A stretch of 64,000 bases of DNA from Myxococcus xanthus. GTDB taxonomy: Bacteria; Myxococcota; Myxococcia; Myxococcales; Myxococcaceae. The translations under genes were made by a program, and so were the position numbers. The stretch's first letter is position 1; each line of letters opens with the position of its first letter. The stretch is from contig NZ_JABFNS010000034.1 in NCBI RefSeq assembly GCF_013116825.1, forward strand, positions 1-64,000, in the 5' to 3' direction. Positions 34,701 to 43,147 of the stretch are shown here, in pieces. The notes below the pieces were generated by a model. That model was not told where the DNA came from and ran no database searches. It was given only the letters and a program-made list of their open reading frames with translations.

Positions 34701-35585
34701 CAGGCTGTTGCCCGACAGCTCCAGCGACACCGCGGGAGACGCCACCTTCCCCGCGATGGACACACGCGACCAGAGGTGCCCCGTCGCGGGGCTGGGAATC
34801 AGCCGCGCCTGGTACAGCGCGCGCAGCGGGAGGAACACCTGCGCGTCCAGGGCCAGGCGCGGCGCGCACAGCGAATCCACGCGGCCGGACACCGTGGTGG
34901 TGATGTCGTCCAGCGACACCTCGGCGCGCTCCAGTTCCAGCAGGGCCTCGTCCGGGTCCAACGCGCCCGCGATGACCAGCTGCCCCAGCGCCAGCTCACG
35001 TCCGTCCGGGCCCAGGCGCACCCGGCCGCGCCGGGCCTCCACGTCCAGCTCGATGACGCCCCACTGCTCGTCCCAGCGAACGTCCAGTTCGTCCACCTCC
35101 ACGCGCCGGCCCTCAGGCAGCGCCAGGCGCAGCTCCGCGCCGGAGATGTCGAGCTTCGCCACGCGCAGGTGCTCGAGCGGCTCCAGGAAGCAGAAGTTGG
35201 ACTTGGGCTCCGACGGCGACGAGGGCTGAGACAAATCCAACGCCACGCGCGGCCGGGATGCCTTCACCTGGGCCAGCGTCAGCCGGCCCTGAAGCGGCTG
35301 GAGGAAGCCGAGCTGCACCTCCGCCCTGTCCACGGCTACTAGCGGCGAGTCTGTGCCGGGGAGGAACAACGAGAAGCCGTGCACCACCACGCGGGAGCCC
35401 AGCGGGTCCAACTCGCAGCGGCCGAGCCCCACGTCCAGGCCCACCACGTCTGGCAGGTGCCGGCGGCCCAGCGTGCACGCCACCTCCCAGCTCTCCGGCA
35501 TGCGCAACAGGAGCACGCTCCCCGACAAGACGAGGAGCACCAACAGCAGCGCCCTGCGCGCACCGTGGCGGCTCTGAGAGGACAA
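31656..35585 (-). CDS. tamB: TamB, AsmA-like bridge protein of the translocation and assembly module
   Basis: 1309 residues: an N-terminal membrane anchor (about 11-27) and a very long repetitive beta-rich body (AsmA/VPS13-like beta-taco repeats), ending in the DUF490/TamB domain (about 950-1309), with FRNNPFTISQGQLEFQDP and VSLLTLGF typical of it. TamB spans the periplasm and is thought to move phospholipids or assist barrel insertion with TamA. The start is TTG at 35585, 5 bp after the stop of the ATPase gene upstream, implying coupling. The 3' end overlaps tamA. Length is close to E. coli TamB (about 1260). Confidence 0.93.
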   Translation of the reverse strand: MSSQSRHGARRALLLVLLVLSGSVLLLRMPESWEVACTLGRRHLPDVVGLDVGLGRCELDPLGSRVVVHGFSLFLPGTDSPLVAVDRAEVQLGFLQPLQGRLTLAQVKASRPRVALDLSQPSSPSEPKSNFCFLEPLEHLRVAKLDISGAELRLALPEGRRVEVDELDVRWDEQWGVIELDVEARRGRVRLGPDGRELALGQLVIAGALDPDEALLELERAEVSLDDITTTVSGRVDSLCAPRLALDAQVFLPLRALYQARLIPSPATGHLWSRVSIAGKVASPAVSLELSGNSLGYGDFGPTNLHARLSYSGEDVRLEELTLPVGAGKVRATGRLGLTPNFPLEVSLTTEDASLGRILDRAGVKGSWVDFPATLDARLSGNLLPRFSLSGPLDLRTGKFVLATHAFDTQPKDGLTILEFDKARAQAQVKLQADRVAFSHVNAEVGHSRVTGDVVLLLAGGLGLDIRGQGDVDLADFGHIAGLPWAGRGHATYAITGPASDVRVEAGLSFRDFEFWNLSLGVMQGKLAYKDSLLTFPAFSGQKGRTQYYGKAGVSFGRLLNLRLEVNVPQGRNEDLVDVVAGLSPSLAVMQGTLGGTATGRVEVDSPVEKLEGLVAFDVKDTTYLGRRMGDGAARLRFVDGKAMVLERTTLTGPLGRTWAEGTFTFEGGLDYRFGGDGLSLAEAVDPELAERMGIQGTMVMDGVVSGTADVPVVDVTLRAPRVTFAERNLGAMDLTGRMVGKNFEVWGHPFRDATGRIRMKVQDNWPYEAQGSFSLPEIRPLLPDAPLWAGVSGALSGTVSAKGLLLEPAGSQVNATVERLVLSRDDLRGENAGPIVLAYAAGRTDVQPFRFTGQHVDLSLGGWMSPRGLNVTLRGGLDLRLLESLMPAVVERSSGRITVDAEASGTLEKPSVVGSAELFDMRLALRDWPVQVRNMAGRVELTGQRVLVEHLQGQLNEGRVSARGDVRLERFLPQRLGLTIQLDEVPYRLTEDLPATFSGLLQVIGPPKGFTVTGGMDIVKMRYQKALDVDALLKTMQKRTTHLAAGSSSSSGEPPKPWVIWDVNVHFGDVRVDNNLAKARLLGDVRLTGTDLRPGLLGRVELAEGSQAFFRNNPFTISQGQLEFQDPTQIDPVFEVQAQTQVREYMVKLHAFGKPSDPQILLSSEPALVEGDIVSLLTLGFTSSDQDTAASASAGLAAEALFNVSGLDRQLQRFLPSNPVLRDLSLQISTTYNDATRQAEPTAQLESKFLSEQLKIGMTQPVSGRGTRARAEYRFDDRLSAQAQWDNENNDASFGNLGLELKLSWEVE

Positions 35586-35590
35586 AGCCG

Positions 35591-36535
35591 CTACAGCTTA
35601 CCCAGCCCTTCGAGGTAGCGGTCGATCTCCGCGAGGTCCACCTTGCTGCCCGTCGTCCTGGGGAGCGTCGACGCCGAAGAGCTCGGCCGCTCGGCCGCTT
35701 GCCCAGCGGGCGTGTTCACCCCGAGCAGGCCGAGGTTCTTCCCGATGCGATGCACCAGCTCCGCGGACACCGTCTGCTCGCGCGCGAGGAAGGCCTCGAA
35801 GAGCGCGTTGTCGCACAGCGTGTTGATGACGCGGGGCGAGCCGGACGAGTGCTGGTGTACGGCCAGCAGCGCCTCCGGGCTGAAGGGCATGCGCGGGCAG
35901 CCCGCGAGCCGGAGGCGGTGCTTGACGTACGCCTCGGTCGACTCGGCGGTGAAGGGCTCCAGCCGGTAGCGCATGGCCACGCGCTGCGCGAGCGGCGGGT
36001 CCAGCTTCAGGTTCTTTTCGATTTCCGGCAGGCCGAAGAAGACGAAGGAGATGAGCTTGCGCTCCGGCACTTCCAGGTTGAGCAGCCCCCGGAACTCCTC
36101 CATCAGCTCGCGCGTCTCCAGCATCTGCGCCTCGTCGATGAGGACGACGGCCTTCTTGCCGGACTCGTAGATTTGGAGCAGCCGCTGGTACAGCTGCGAC
36201 AGCAGCGCCAGCTTCTCCTGCGCCGGATTCTCCACGCCCAGTTGCAGCGCGATGCGGCGCAGCAGCCAGTTGGCGGTGATGCCGGAGTGGATGATGACGA
36301 GCAGCGCGGCCTCGTACTCGGACTCCGGAAGCGAGTCGAGCATGCGGCGGGCCAGCGTCGTCTTCCCCGCGCCGATGTCACCGACGAGGATGGACAGGCC
36401 CTTCATGTAGCTCACGGCGTGCATCAGCCGGGTGAGCGCCTGCGAGTGCTGCGCCGAGTTGTAATAGAAGCGGCTGACGGGAGCGTTGGAGAAGGGCTCC
36501 TGGGTCAGCTCGAAGAAGTCCAGGTACGTAGTCAT
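35591..36535 (-). CDS. ExeA/GspA-like AAA+ ATPase
   Basis: 314 residues from the ATG at 36535, which starts the characteristic TTYLDFFELTQEPFSNAP segment. AAA+ core: Walker A GDIGAGKTT (52-60), Walker B VVLIDEAQ, sensor and arginine-finger regions (LAQRVAMRYRLEPF), then a helical lid (SPRVINTLCDNALFEAF). This is the ExeA/GspA and phage Mu B-like ATPase family; ExeA helps secretins pass the cell wall. There is no peptidoglycan-binding domain or membrane helix; a disordered Ser/Thr/Pro link leads to a short amphipathic C terminus. It starts 27 bp after sgmX and stops 5 bp before tamB, so it links a pilus regulator to an outer membrane assembly pair. Function untested as far as I know. Confidence 0.85.
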   Translation of the reverse strand: MTTYLDFFELTQEPFSNAPVSRFYYNSAQHSQALTRLMHAVSYMKGLSILVGDIGAGKTTLARRMLDSLPESEYEAALLVIIHSGITANWLLRRIALQLGVENPAQEKLALLSQLYQRLLQIYESGKKAVVLIDEAQMLETRELMEEFRGLLNLEVPERKLISFVFFGLPEIEKNLKLDPPLAQRVAMRYRLEPFTAESTEAYVKHRLRLAGCPRMPFSPEALLAVHQHSSGSPRVINTLCDNALFEAFLAREQTVSAELVHRIGKNLGLLGVNTPAGQAAERPSSSASTLPRTTGSKVDLAEIDRYLEGLGKL

Positions 36536-36562
36536 GGGCTCGCCGGACCTCGCGGGGTGCAA

Positions 36563-39500
36563 CTACAGGTAGCCGACCTTGCGCGCCTTGGACGCGCCAG
36601 CCGCTGGTATCGGAGTGGTGGGCGCCGCGGCCCCCGCGGGTGCGGGAGGACTGCTGGTGGCCTGGGCCCCATTGCCAGAAGGCGTCGGAAGCGGATCCTC
36701 CACCGGCGCCACGGAAGCCGCAAGCCGGGATACGTGCCCAGCGACATCGCGGTACTTCCCGTCCATCCCAGCCACGCGCTGGTAGTGGAAGAGCGCCTTG
36801 CCCGCATCCCCCTGGGCCTCGTAGGCCGCCGCCAGCTCGAAGCCGAGCGCCTTGGCCGCCTCGCCCGTGGCGTGGGGGTTGCCCAGCCCCTCGCGGAAGG
36901 CCTCCACGGCCGCGGAGGCGTCGCCGCGCAGCAGTTGGAGCATGCCCATCATGGTGATGCAGTCCAGCTCGCGCTTGCCGCCCGCGCTGCCCTGGCGGGC
37001 CACCTCGAACTCGTGGAGCGCGTCGTCGAGCAGGCCCATTTCCTTGTACGCGATGCCCAGGTCGTAGTGCGTGTCCACGTCCTCGGGCTTCACCACCTTG
37101 GCCAGGCTCTTCTTGAACTCGGAGAAGACCTCCTCCACCGAGTACTGGAAGTCCTCTTCCGCGGGCAACGCGGAAGCCCCGGCGTCATCGCCGAAGTTGT
37201 CAATCTCCCCGGCCAGCTCCGCCGCGAGGTCGAACGCGTCACGCTCGCCCGTGGTCTCCTCGGCGTCCTCGTAGCCGTCCGTGACGGGCTGCACGCTCGG
37301 AATCTGCGCCGGCTCCGCGGCCGCGTCCTCCTGCTCCGCGCCGCCTCCCGCCTCCGCCGCCTCCAGCCGCTCCATCAGCTCGGCTGCGCGCGCGTGGCCC
37401 GGGAAGGCAATCATCACCGTCTCGAGAATCTCGCGCGCCTCTTCCAGCAGCCCCTGGTCGAGAAAGAACGACGCCTCGTCGCACTCCTCCGCCGCGGGCT
37501 CCTCTTCATCGGCGGCGGCCTCGACTTCCGGCTCCGGCTCGGGCTCGACCGCGGGCTCCTCGTAGGCGACCGGCTCGGACAACTCGTCCGCGGACAGCTC
37601 CGGCGCGTCTTCCACGAAGGACTCGTCGTCCATCGCCACGATGGCGTGCGAGGCCGTGGGCTCCTCGAACTCCATCGGGTCACCCAGCGCGGGGGCCCCG
37701 AACGGGTCCTCGTCCAGGTCGGCGGCCGTCAACGGGGCGGCGCCCACGCGCGTGGGCACGTTCTCCAAGTCCAGCGGTGGGGGCGCCTCGTCGTCCAGCG
37801 CAGGCACGTCCAGCGAGTCCAGCGCGGGAACCTGGAGCGTATCCGGCGAGGCCTCGTCGAGCAGCGCCTGCGTGGGCGCGTGCATCTGCGTGGGCTGCGG
37901 CTCGTCGTCGTCCCCGAGCGACAGCGCCTCCATGGACGTGGCGGCGCCGTCGTCCACCAGCGACTCGTCGTTGAGCGAGTACGCCGCCGCGGCAGCCAGG
38001 TCATCATCATCATCGCTGGAAGCGATGAGCGGCTCGTCATCGGTGACGCTGAGGCCCGGCTCGTCGGACAGCACCAGCGGGTCGTCGTCCGTCACCAGCG
38101 TCTCGTCCACCGACGCCGCCGCCAGGTCCTCCGGATCGGGCGTGCCGTACACCTCGAACTCACCCGAAGTGATGGCCTCGCCCACCAGCGCCTCTTCACT
38201 GATGACGGCGGAGTCGCTGTCCTCCTCGATGACCTCGTCCGAATCGCTCGAGGGCAGCGTGGTCAGCGCCAGCTCGTCACCGGGCGGGTGCAGGAGCGCG
38301 TCTTCTGGCGGCGGCGCGACGAGAATCTCGTCGTCGCTGGAGTCCACCAGGATGGCGTCCTCTCCCACCGACTCCACCACGGTCACCGTCGGCGCGGCGA
38401 CCACGGGTCCCGTCGTGCGCAGCACGGACAGGAACGCGGGCACCTCGGGATGGGCGGGATTCTCCTGGAGGATGGTGGCCAGGTACGGCTGCGCACGCTG
38501 CACATCGGCCGTGCGCGTACACAGGCGGAGCACATTCAGCAGCTGCTCCGACGCCTGGGCCATGTTCCCGGACGCGACGTAGATTTGATACGCCTTCTCG
38601 TGGGCGTCGAGGTTCTCCGGCTCGACGGAGAAGACCTTGCGCAGGTGCTCCAGCGCTTTGTCGTGGAGCCCGTACTTGACGTAGACGTCCGTCTCCGTGA
38701 GCAGCTTGGAGAGCTGCTCGCGCCCCATCCCCGCCGGAGCGGGAGGTGCCACGGGCGCCGGCGCTGCCGCCGCGGGCTGGGGCGCGGGGCGCGGGGCAGG
38801 CTGAGGTGCCGCCGTCGGCTGGGGCGCCGCCGGCTCGGGCGCGCGGCGCGCGACCAGGTCCGGGTCCTCGGGGTCCAGCACTTCAATCTGCGTCCAGACA
38901 GCCTCGGCCTCGGTGACGCGGCCGCGCTCCTGATGAATCTTGGCCAGCTCCTTGTAGACGGAGATGGTCTTCGACGTCTGGCCCAGCCCCTGGAACGCCT
39001 GCGCCAGCAGCGTGAGCGTCTCCACGTCGCGGCCATCGGCCTTGAAACACACCTGCAGCTTCGCCAGCGCGCGCTTCTGGTCGCCGCGCTGCAGGTACGA
39101 CGTAGCCAGCTCCTTCGACAACGGAAGGTTGTCCGGCTCCAGCGCGGACAGCCGCTCGGCCACGCGGAGCCAGTCATCCGCGCGACTGTTGCGCTTGAGG
39201 TACTCGGCGGCGCGCTTGAACTCCTGGGCCGCCTCGCGCGGCATGTTCTCGCGCGCGTACAGCTCCGCCAGCTTGATCTTCGACGCCACGTTCTCCGGGT
39301 CGAGATCCACCATCTTCTTCAAGGTATCGAGCGACGACTTCGTGTCGCCCGCCTTGTCGTAGTGGTTGGCGACAATCTGGAAGTACGCCATCGCCTCGGA
39401 CATCAGCCCGAGCTGCTGGTGAAGCTCCGCCAGCTTGAGATTCACCTCCAGCAGGTTCGGATTGAGCTTGAGGACCTGCTTGTAGAGCGCGACGGCCTTG

Positions 39501-39721
39501 AGGAAGAAGCCGTCCGACGAGTAGCTCTCCGCGACCTTGGTGAAGAAATGGGCGGCCTGCGGGTTGTCGTTCTTCTTCTGGTACAGCTCCCCCATCTTCT
39601 GGAGGACCCGGATGTCCTTCGGATCGACCTCCAGGACCTTCTGGTACTCCTTGATGGCCTTGTCGTAGGCGCCCTTCGCGACGAGCTTCGCGGCGGCTTC
39701 GATGATCTTGTTCTTGTCCAT
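36563..39721 (-). CDS. sgmX: SgmX, TPR protein that connects MglA to type IV pilus formation
   Basis: 1052 residues. Tandem TPRs fill the N-terminal 300 residues (AYDKAIKEYQKVLEVDP and similar); a Pro/Ala linker (about 305-340) and a second TPR group (about 345-450) follow, then an acidic disordered stretch of nearly 300 residues (about 470-760, rich in Asp, Glu and Ser), an isolated TPR-like hairpin (about 760-800) and a last TPR group (about 882-990) with a Pro/Ala tail. In M. xanthus SgmX binds MglA-GTP through its last TPRs and stimulates pilus assembly at the leading pole. Identity comes from the architecture and from the order accC-accB-efp-Roadblock-lipoprotein-pilQ next to it, which matches M. 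xanthus. It has its own promoter candidate behind the accC terminator. Confidence 0.8.
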   Translation of the reverse strand: MDKNKIIEAAAKLVAKGAYDKAIKEYQKVLEVDPKDIRVLQKMGELYQKKNDNPQAAHFFTKVAESYSSDGFFLKAVALYKQVLKLNPNLLEVNLKLAELHQQLGLMSEAMAYFQIVANHYDKAGDTKSSLDTLKKMVDLDPENVASKIKLAELYARENMPREAAQEFKRAAEYLKRNSRADDWLRVAERLSALEPDNLPLSKELATSYLQRGDQKRALAKLQVCFKADGRDVETLTLLAQAFQGLGQTSKTISVYKELAKIHQERGRVTEAEAVWTQIEVLDPEDPDLVARRAPEPAAPQPTAAPQPAPRPAPQPAAAAPAPVAPPAPAGMGREQLSKLLTETDVYVKYGLHDKALEHLRKVFSVEPENLDAHEKAYQIYVASGNMAQASEQLLNVLRLCTRTADVQRAQPYLATILQENPAHPEVPAFLSVLRTTGPVVAAPTVTVVESVGEDAILVDSSDDEILVAPPPEDALLHPPGDELALTTLPSSDSDEVIEEDSDSAVISEEALVGEAITSGEFEVYGTPDPEDLAAASVDETLVTDDDPLVLSDEPGLSVTDDEPLIASSDDDDDLAAAAAYSLNDESLVDDGAATSMEALSLGDDDEPQPTQMHAPTQALLDEASPDTLQVPALDSLDVPALDDEAPPPLDLENVPTRVGAAPLTAADLDEDPFGAPALGDPMEFEEPTASHAIVAMDDESFVEDAPELSADELSEPVAYEEPAVEPEPEPEVEAAADEEEPAAEECDEASFFLDQGLLEEAREILETVMIAFPGHARAAELMERLEAAEAGGGAEQEDAAAEPAQIPSVQPVTDGYEDAEETTGERDAFDLAAELAGEIDNFGDDAGASALPAEEDFQYSVEEVFSEFKKSLAKVVKPEDVDTHYDLGIAYKEMGLLDDALHEFEVARQGSAGGKRELDCITMMGMLQLLRGDASAAVEAFREGLGNPHATGEAAKALGFELAAAYEAQGDAGKALFHYQRVAGMDGKYRDVAGHVSRLAASVAPVEDPLPTPSGNGAQATSSPPAPAGAAAPTTPIPAAGASKARKVGYL

Positions 39722-39796
39722 CGAGCGGTGGGCTTCCAGCAGGCCGAAACCCCTTGAACTTCGCGGGTTTCCATCCTCAGCAAGGGGGAGTGTCGG

Positions 39797-39826
39797 AGGC
39801 TAACGGAAAGCTCCGACGCGGGTCAA
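39797..39826 (-). promoter_or_regulatory. Candidate sgmX promoter
   Basis: On the minus strand TTGACC (39826-39821) is followed after 18 nt by TAGCCT (39802-39797). It lies directly after the accC terminator, about 80 bp upstream of the sgmX ATG, and overlaps a 7-bp inverted repeat (39792-39798 with 39811-39817) that could be an operator or leader hairpin. Confidence 0.4.
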
Positions 39827-39830
39827 GAAA

Positions 39831-39852
39831 CGGCCCGGCTCCCCCCGGGCCG
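39831..39852 (-). terminator. Intrinsic terminator after accC
   Basis: An 8-bp GC stem (39831-39838 with 39845-39852, 6-nt loop) is followed on the minus strand by TTTCTTGA. Stem plus T-rich tail about 58 bp past the accC stop is a classical terminator closing the acc transcript. Confidence 0.78.
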
Positions 39853-39909
39853 GATCACCTGCTCGTGTGGCGGCCCGACAAGCGGGAATCCACGCCACGT
39901 GGATGGGTG

Positions 39910-41295
39910 CTACGGCGTCTCTTCGACGGCCTTCTTCAGCCGCCGGGAGCCCGTCTCACTCGCGAGCAAACGCTCCACGAACCGGGTGTCGTAATTGCCC
40001 TCCTGGAAGGACTCTTCCGCGAGTGCGGCCCGGTGGAACGGAATGTTGGTGCGGATGCCTTCCACGACGTATTCGCCCAGGGCGCGCTGCATGCGGCGGA
40101 TGGCCGTTGCACGGTCTTCCGCGTGGACGATGAGCTTCGACAGGAGGCTGTCGTAGTACGGCAGCACCGTGTAGTTCTCGTAGGCGCCCGAGTCCACGCG
40201 CACCCCGTAGCCGCCCGGCACGCTGTAGCCGGTGATCTTCCCGGGCCAGGGGGCGAAGGTAATCGGGTCCTCGGCGTTCACCCGGCACTCTATGGCGTGG
40301 CCGCGAATCTGGATGTCCTCCTGCGTGAAGCGCAGGGGCTCCCCATAGGCCAGGCGGATCTGCTCGCTCACCAGGTCCACGCCCGTGACGAGCTCCGTCA
40401 CCGGATGCTCCACCTGGATGCGCGTGTTCATCTCCATGAAGTAGAACTCGCCGCGCTCGTCGAGCAGGTACTCGATGGTGCCCACGTTGTTGTACGCGAG
40501 CTTGCGCATGGCGTTCACGGACACCTCGCCCATGCGCTTGCGCAACTCCGGCGTGAGCGCCGGGGACGGGCTCTCTTCAATGAGCTTCTGGTGCCGTCGC
40601 TGCACCGAGCACTCGCGCTCGTTGAGGTGGACGATGTTGCCGTGCTCGTCCGCCACAATCTGGATTTCGATGTGGCGCGGCTTCTCCACGTAGCGCTCGA
40701 TGTAGAGGTCGCCGTTGGAGAACGACGCCACGGCCTCCGCCTGGGCGGTGGAGAAGGCCTGCGCCAGCGCACCGGGCTCGCGGACGATCTTCATCCCCTT
40801 GCCGCCGCCACCGGCGGCCGCCTTGAGGATGACGGGGAAGCCAATCTCGCGGGCGAAGGCCTCCGCCTCACGCGGGTCCTTCACGGTGCCAGGACTGCCG
40901 GGCAGCAGCGGCAGTCCAGCCTCGCGCGCGGCCTGACGGGCGCGCACCTTGTTGCCCATCATCCGCAGCATCTCCGGCCGGGGGCCAATGAAGCGGATCT
41001 TGCAGTTCTCGCAGACCTCCGCGAACTCGGCGTTCTCCGACAGGAAGCCGTAGCCCGGGTGGATGGCGTCCGCGCGGGTGATTTCGGCGGCGGACAGCAG
41101 CTGCGGGACGTTGAGGTAGCTCTCCTTGGACGCCGGCGGGCCGATGCACACTGCCTCGTCTGCGAAGCGGACATGGAGCGCGTTGGCGTCCGCCGTGGAG
41201 TGCACCGCGACCGTGGCGATGCCCAACTCCCGGCAGGCGCGGATGACCCGCAGGGCAATCTCCCCGCGGTTGGCGATCAGCACCTTCTTGAACAC
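39910..41295 (-). CDS. accC: Acetyl-CoA carboxylase, biotin carboxylase subunit
   Basis: Carboxylates the biotin on AccB with ATP and bicarbonate, the first step of malonyl-CoA and fatty acid synthesis. I start at the GTG at 41295 (GGAGA 7 nt upstream), which gives 461 residues beginning [16 protein letters not shown]; the longer frame upstream overlaps accB in another frame. ATP-grasp landmarks: GGGGKGM (162-168), the [14 protein letters not shown] block with the metal and bicarbonate site, and the N-terminal biotin carboxylase fold ending [15 protein letters not shown]. Length is close to E. coli AccC (449). Confidence 0.95.
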   Translation of the reverse strand: MFKKVLIANRGEIALRVIRACRELGIATVAVHSTADANALHVRFADEAVCIGPPASKESYLNVPQLLSAAEITRADAIHPGYGFLSENAEFAEVCENCKIRFIGPRPEMLRMMGNKVRARQAAREAGLPLLPGSPGTVKDPREAEAFAREIGFPVILKAAAGGGGKGMKIVREPGALAQAFSTAQAEAVASFSNGDLYIERYVEKPRHIEIQIVADEHGNIVHLNERECSVQRRHQKLIEESPSPALTPELRKRMGEVSVNAMRKLAYNNVGTIEYLLDERGEFYFMEMNTRIQVEHPVTELVTGVDLVSEQIRLAYGEPLRFTQEDIQIRGHAIECRVNAEDPITFAPWPGKITGYSVPGGYGVRVDSGAYENYTVLPYYDSLLSKLIVHAEDRATAIRRMQRALGEYVVEGIRTNIPFHRAALAEESFQEGNYDTRFVERLLASETGSRRLKKAVEETP

Positions 41296-41368
41296 GTGGG
41301 TGTCTCCGTCAGGGCCGTCATGAGGAGCGGCTCGCCCGTGGGATACGGGCGGCGCGCCAGCCTCATCT

Positions 41369-41968
41369 TCAGGCCACTTCGATGCGGAACAGCGCCTGAC
41401 CGAACTCCACCGGCCGGCCGTTCTCCACGAGGATTTCCGCCACCCGGCCGGAGACCTCGGACTCAATCTCGTTCATCAGCTTCATCGCTTCGATGATGCA
41501 GAGCACCTGGCCCTTCTTCACGATGGAGCCCACATCCACGAAGGGAGGCTGGTCCGGCGCGGGGGTCCGGTAGAACGTCCCCACGAAGGGGCTCGTCACC
41601 TGGTGGCCAGGCTTCTCCACCGGCTTCTCGGCGGCCGGAGCCGGCGCCGCGGGAGCAGCGGCCGACGGCGGAGCGACAACGCGAGGAGCGGCCGGGGCGG
41701 TGTACTCCACCCCAACACTCGCGGCGACGGGAGCCGGCGCGGCGTGGTGGACGATGGTCGTCTCGGGGCCCTGGCCGCGGCGGATGAAGAGCTTCTCCTC
41801 GCCGCGCTTCCAGACCAGCCTCGTGACGTCCGAGGACTCGAGGATCTCCACGATCTGCCGCAGGGCATCCACGTCCAGGGACGTGCCACCCGTGTCAGCG
41901 GGACCGCTCGAGGCGGCCTCCGTCCGAGCGGGCGCCTGGGCCCGGGTCGACTTGCGCTTCGTTGCCAT
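41369..41968 (-). CDS. accB: Biotin carboxyl carrier protein of acetyl-CoA carboxylase
   Basis: 199 residues: a helical N-terminal region, a long Ala/Pro hinge (about 77-120) and the biotinyl domain with EAMKLMNE, biotin on Lys163. The hinge lets biotin swing between AccC and the carboxyltransferase. Followed by accC after 73 bp; efp lies 43 bp upstream, so efp-accB-accC look like one transcript, an arrangement common in bacteria. Confidence 0.95.
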   Translation of the reverse strand: MATKRKSTRAQAPARTEAASSGPADTGGTSLDVDALRQIVEILESSDVTRLVWKRGEEKLFIRRGQGPETTIVHHAAPAPVAASVGVEYTAPAAPRVVAPPSAAAPAAPAPAAEKPVEKPGHQVTSPFVGTFYRTPAPDQPPFVDVGSIVKKGQVLCIIEAMKLMNEIESEVSGRVAEILVENGRPVEFGQALFRIEVA

Positions 41969-42011
41969 ATCTCGCGTCCCCTTCCCTCCGGCGTCGCTGC
42001 CGAGCTGCGAA

Positions 42012-42590
42012 CTAGCCCCTGGTGGCCACGCGCGTCAGGTACTTACCGTCGCGCGTATCGATCTTCAGCACGTCACCCTCTTCGATGAAGAGCGGGACGT
42101 TGACGGTGTAGCCGGTCTCCAGGACGGCGGGCTTCAACGCGCCGGAGACGGTGTCACCGCGGATGCCCGGGTCACACTGGGTGACCTTGAGGTCCACGGA
42201 GTTCGGCAGCGTCACACCAATGGCCTTGCCATTGTAGAAGAGGACGCTGACGTTGATGTTCTCCTTCAGGAAGTTCTTCGCCTCTCCGAGCACCTTCTCA
42301 CCGAGGAAGGTCTGCTCGTAGTTGCGGGTGTCCATGAAGTAGAACTCCTCGCCCTGGACATAGAGGTACTGCATGTCCTTCTCCTCGATGTCGGGCTTGC
42401 CCACCTTCTCACCGGACTTCAGCGTGGGCTGGAGCACGCGGCCCGTCAGGAGGCTGCGAATCGTGGTGCGCACGAACGCGGAGCCCTTCCCGGGCTTGAC
42501 GTGCTGGAAATCGGCGATTTCAAACGGCTCACCGTCGATTTCGATCTTCAGACCCTTGCGGAACTCGGACGTATCGATGACACCGGCCAT
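42012..42590 (-). CDS. efp: Elongation factor P
   Basis: 192 residues with the three beta-barrel domains of EF-P. The tip Lys35 in [10 protein letters not shown] is the residue that EpmA lysylates in enterobacteria; the Lys-bearing PGKG loop suggests a lysine-modified type, not the rhamnosylated Arg type. EF-P rescues ribosomes at polyproline stretches; the window itself has several (the RomY-like linker, the 4957 lipoprotein, the Tol transducer). TAAGGAG lies 9 nt before the ATG. Confidence 0.95.
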   Translation of the reverse strand: MAGVIDTSEFRKGLKIEIDGEPFEIADFQHVKPGKGSAFVRTTIRSLLTGRVLQPTLKSGEKVGKPDIEEKDMQYLYVQGEEFYFMDTRNYEQTFLGEKVLGEAKNFLKENINVSVLFYNGKAIGVTLPNSVDLKVTQCDPGIRGDTVSGALKPAVLETGYTVNVPLFIEEGDVLKIDTRDGKYLTRVATRG

Positions 42591-42657
42591 GGGGACCGAC
42601 TCCTTACAGACTCGCAGCAGCGAAAGCTTGAAAAGTCCGGGGTGTCTAGCCCATGCG

Positions 42658-42675
42658 CCCCTTCCATGGAAGGGG
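42658..42675 (-). terminator. Perfect 18-bp palindrome after the Roadblock gene
   Basis: A fully symmetric 18-bp sequence lies 50 bp past the Roadblock stop and 68 bp before the efp start. It may end the Roadblock transcript or be a protein-binding site for efp control. It has essentially no loop and no T-run, which weakens the terminator reading. Confidence 0.4.
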
Positions 42676-42724
42676 AAAGCAGCGGCGGAAGCGTCGCCTG
42701 GATGACTGCTGGACGGGCGCCCGA

Positions 42725-43087
42725 CTAGAGCTCGGCACGCACCTTGGGAGCGGTGACGCGCAGCACGTAGCGCCCCTTGCCGAAGTTGCCATCCGCGTGA
42801 AGGGCGAGCACCAGGAAGTAGTCCGGTGACACCAGCCGCATCACGGTCAGCACCTTCTCACTGTTGACGCTGACCTCGCTCACGGTGCCCGTCTTCAGGG
42901 TCTCCGCGGCGTTGCGCAGTTGGGTGAGGAGGTTGGCGTACTCCACCCAGGCGCCGTTGAGGTCCAGTTCGGCGCTCTCATCCTTCTGGAAGGTGTCGAC
43001 GGAGATGCCGTCAAAGCCCATCACGCTGCACGCGAGGGCTCCTTCGACCTGGTTGACCACCGACTCGAGGTGCGTGCGGAAGGACAT
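42725..43087 (-). CDS. Roadblock/LC7-domain protein
   Basis: 120 residues forming a single Roadblock/LC7 domain: an N-terminal helix (THLESVVNQVEGALACSVMGFDGISVD), a central helix (ANLLTQLRNAAETLKTG) and beta strands (SEVSVNSEKVLTVMRLVSPDYFLVLALHADG). These proteins dimerise and regulate small GTPases; MglB, the GAP for MglA, is the known Myxococcus example. This one lacks MglB's C-terminal extension and is a separate paralogue. It lies between efp and the terminator of the pilM-Q operon, so it has its own transcript or leads into efp. A link to MglA or another Ras-like GTPase is an inference from family and location. Confidence 0.82.
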   Translation of the reverse strand: MSFRTHLESVVNQVEGALACSVMGFDGISVDTFQKDESAELDLNGAWVEYANLLTQLRNAAETLKTGTVSEVSVNSEKVLTVMRLVSPDYFLVLALHADGNFGKGRYVLRVTAPKVRAEL

Positions 43088-43110
43088 GGGCAGAGGCTCT
43101 TAGAAAAACG

Positions 43111-43136
43111 GCCGGGGCCCGGTCAAGGGCCCCGGC
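43111..43136 (-). terminator. Strong intrinsic terminator of the pilM-Q operon
   Basis: A perfect 10-bp GC stem (43111-43120 with 43127-43136, 6-nt loop) is followed on the minus strand by CGTTTTTCTA. It comes 11 bp after the stop of the lipoprotein gene that follows pilQ. The best terminator in the window. Confidence 0.92.
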
Positions 43137-43147
43137 GGACATTGGGA

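Noticed and set aside
35258-39757. Open plus-strand frame of 1499 codons, and similar long frames at 28462-30999, 32133-34088 and 47052-49664
   Set aside because: All are exact antisense shadows of sgmX, tamA, tamB and the pilM-O genes; low-complexity composition and no credible start signals.
41296-41466. N-terminal extension of accC into accB
   Set aside because: It overlaps accB in another frame; the GTG at 41295 has a ribosome binding site and gives the standard AccC start.
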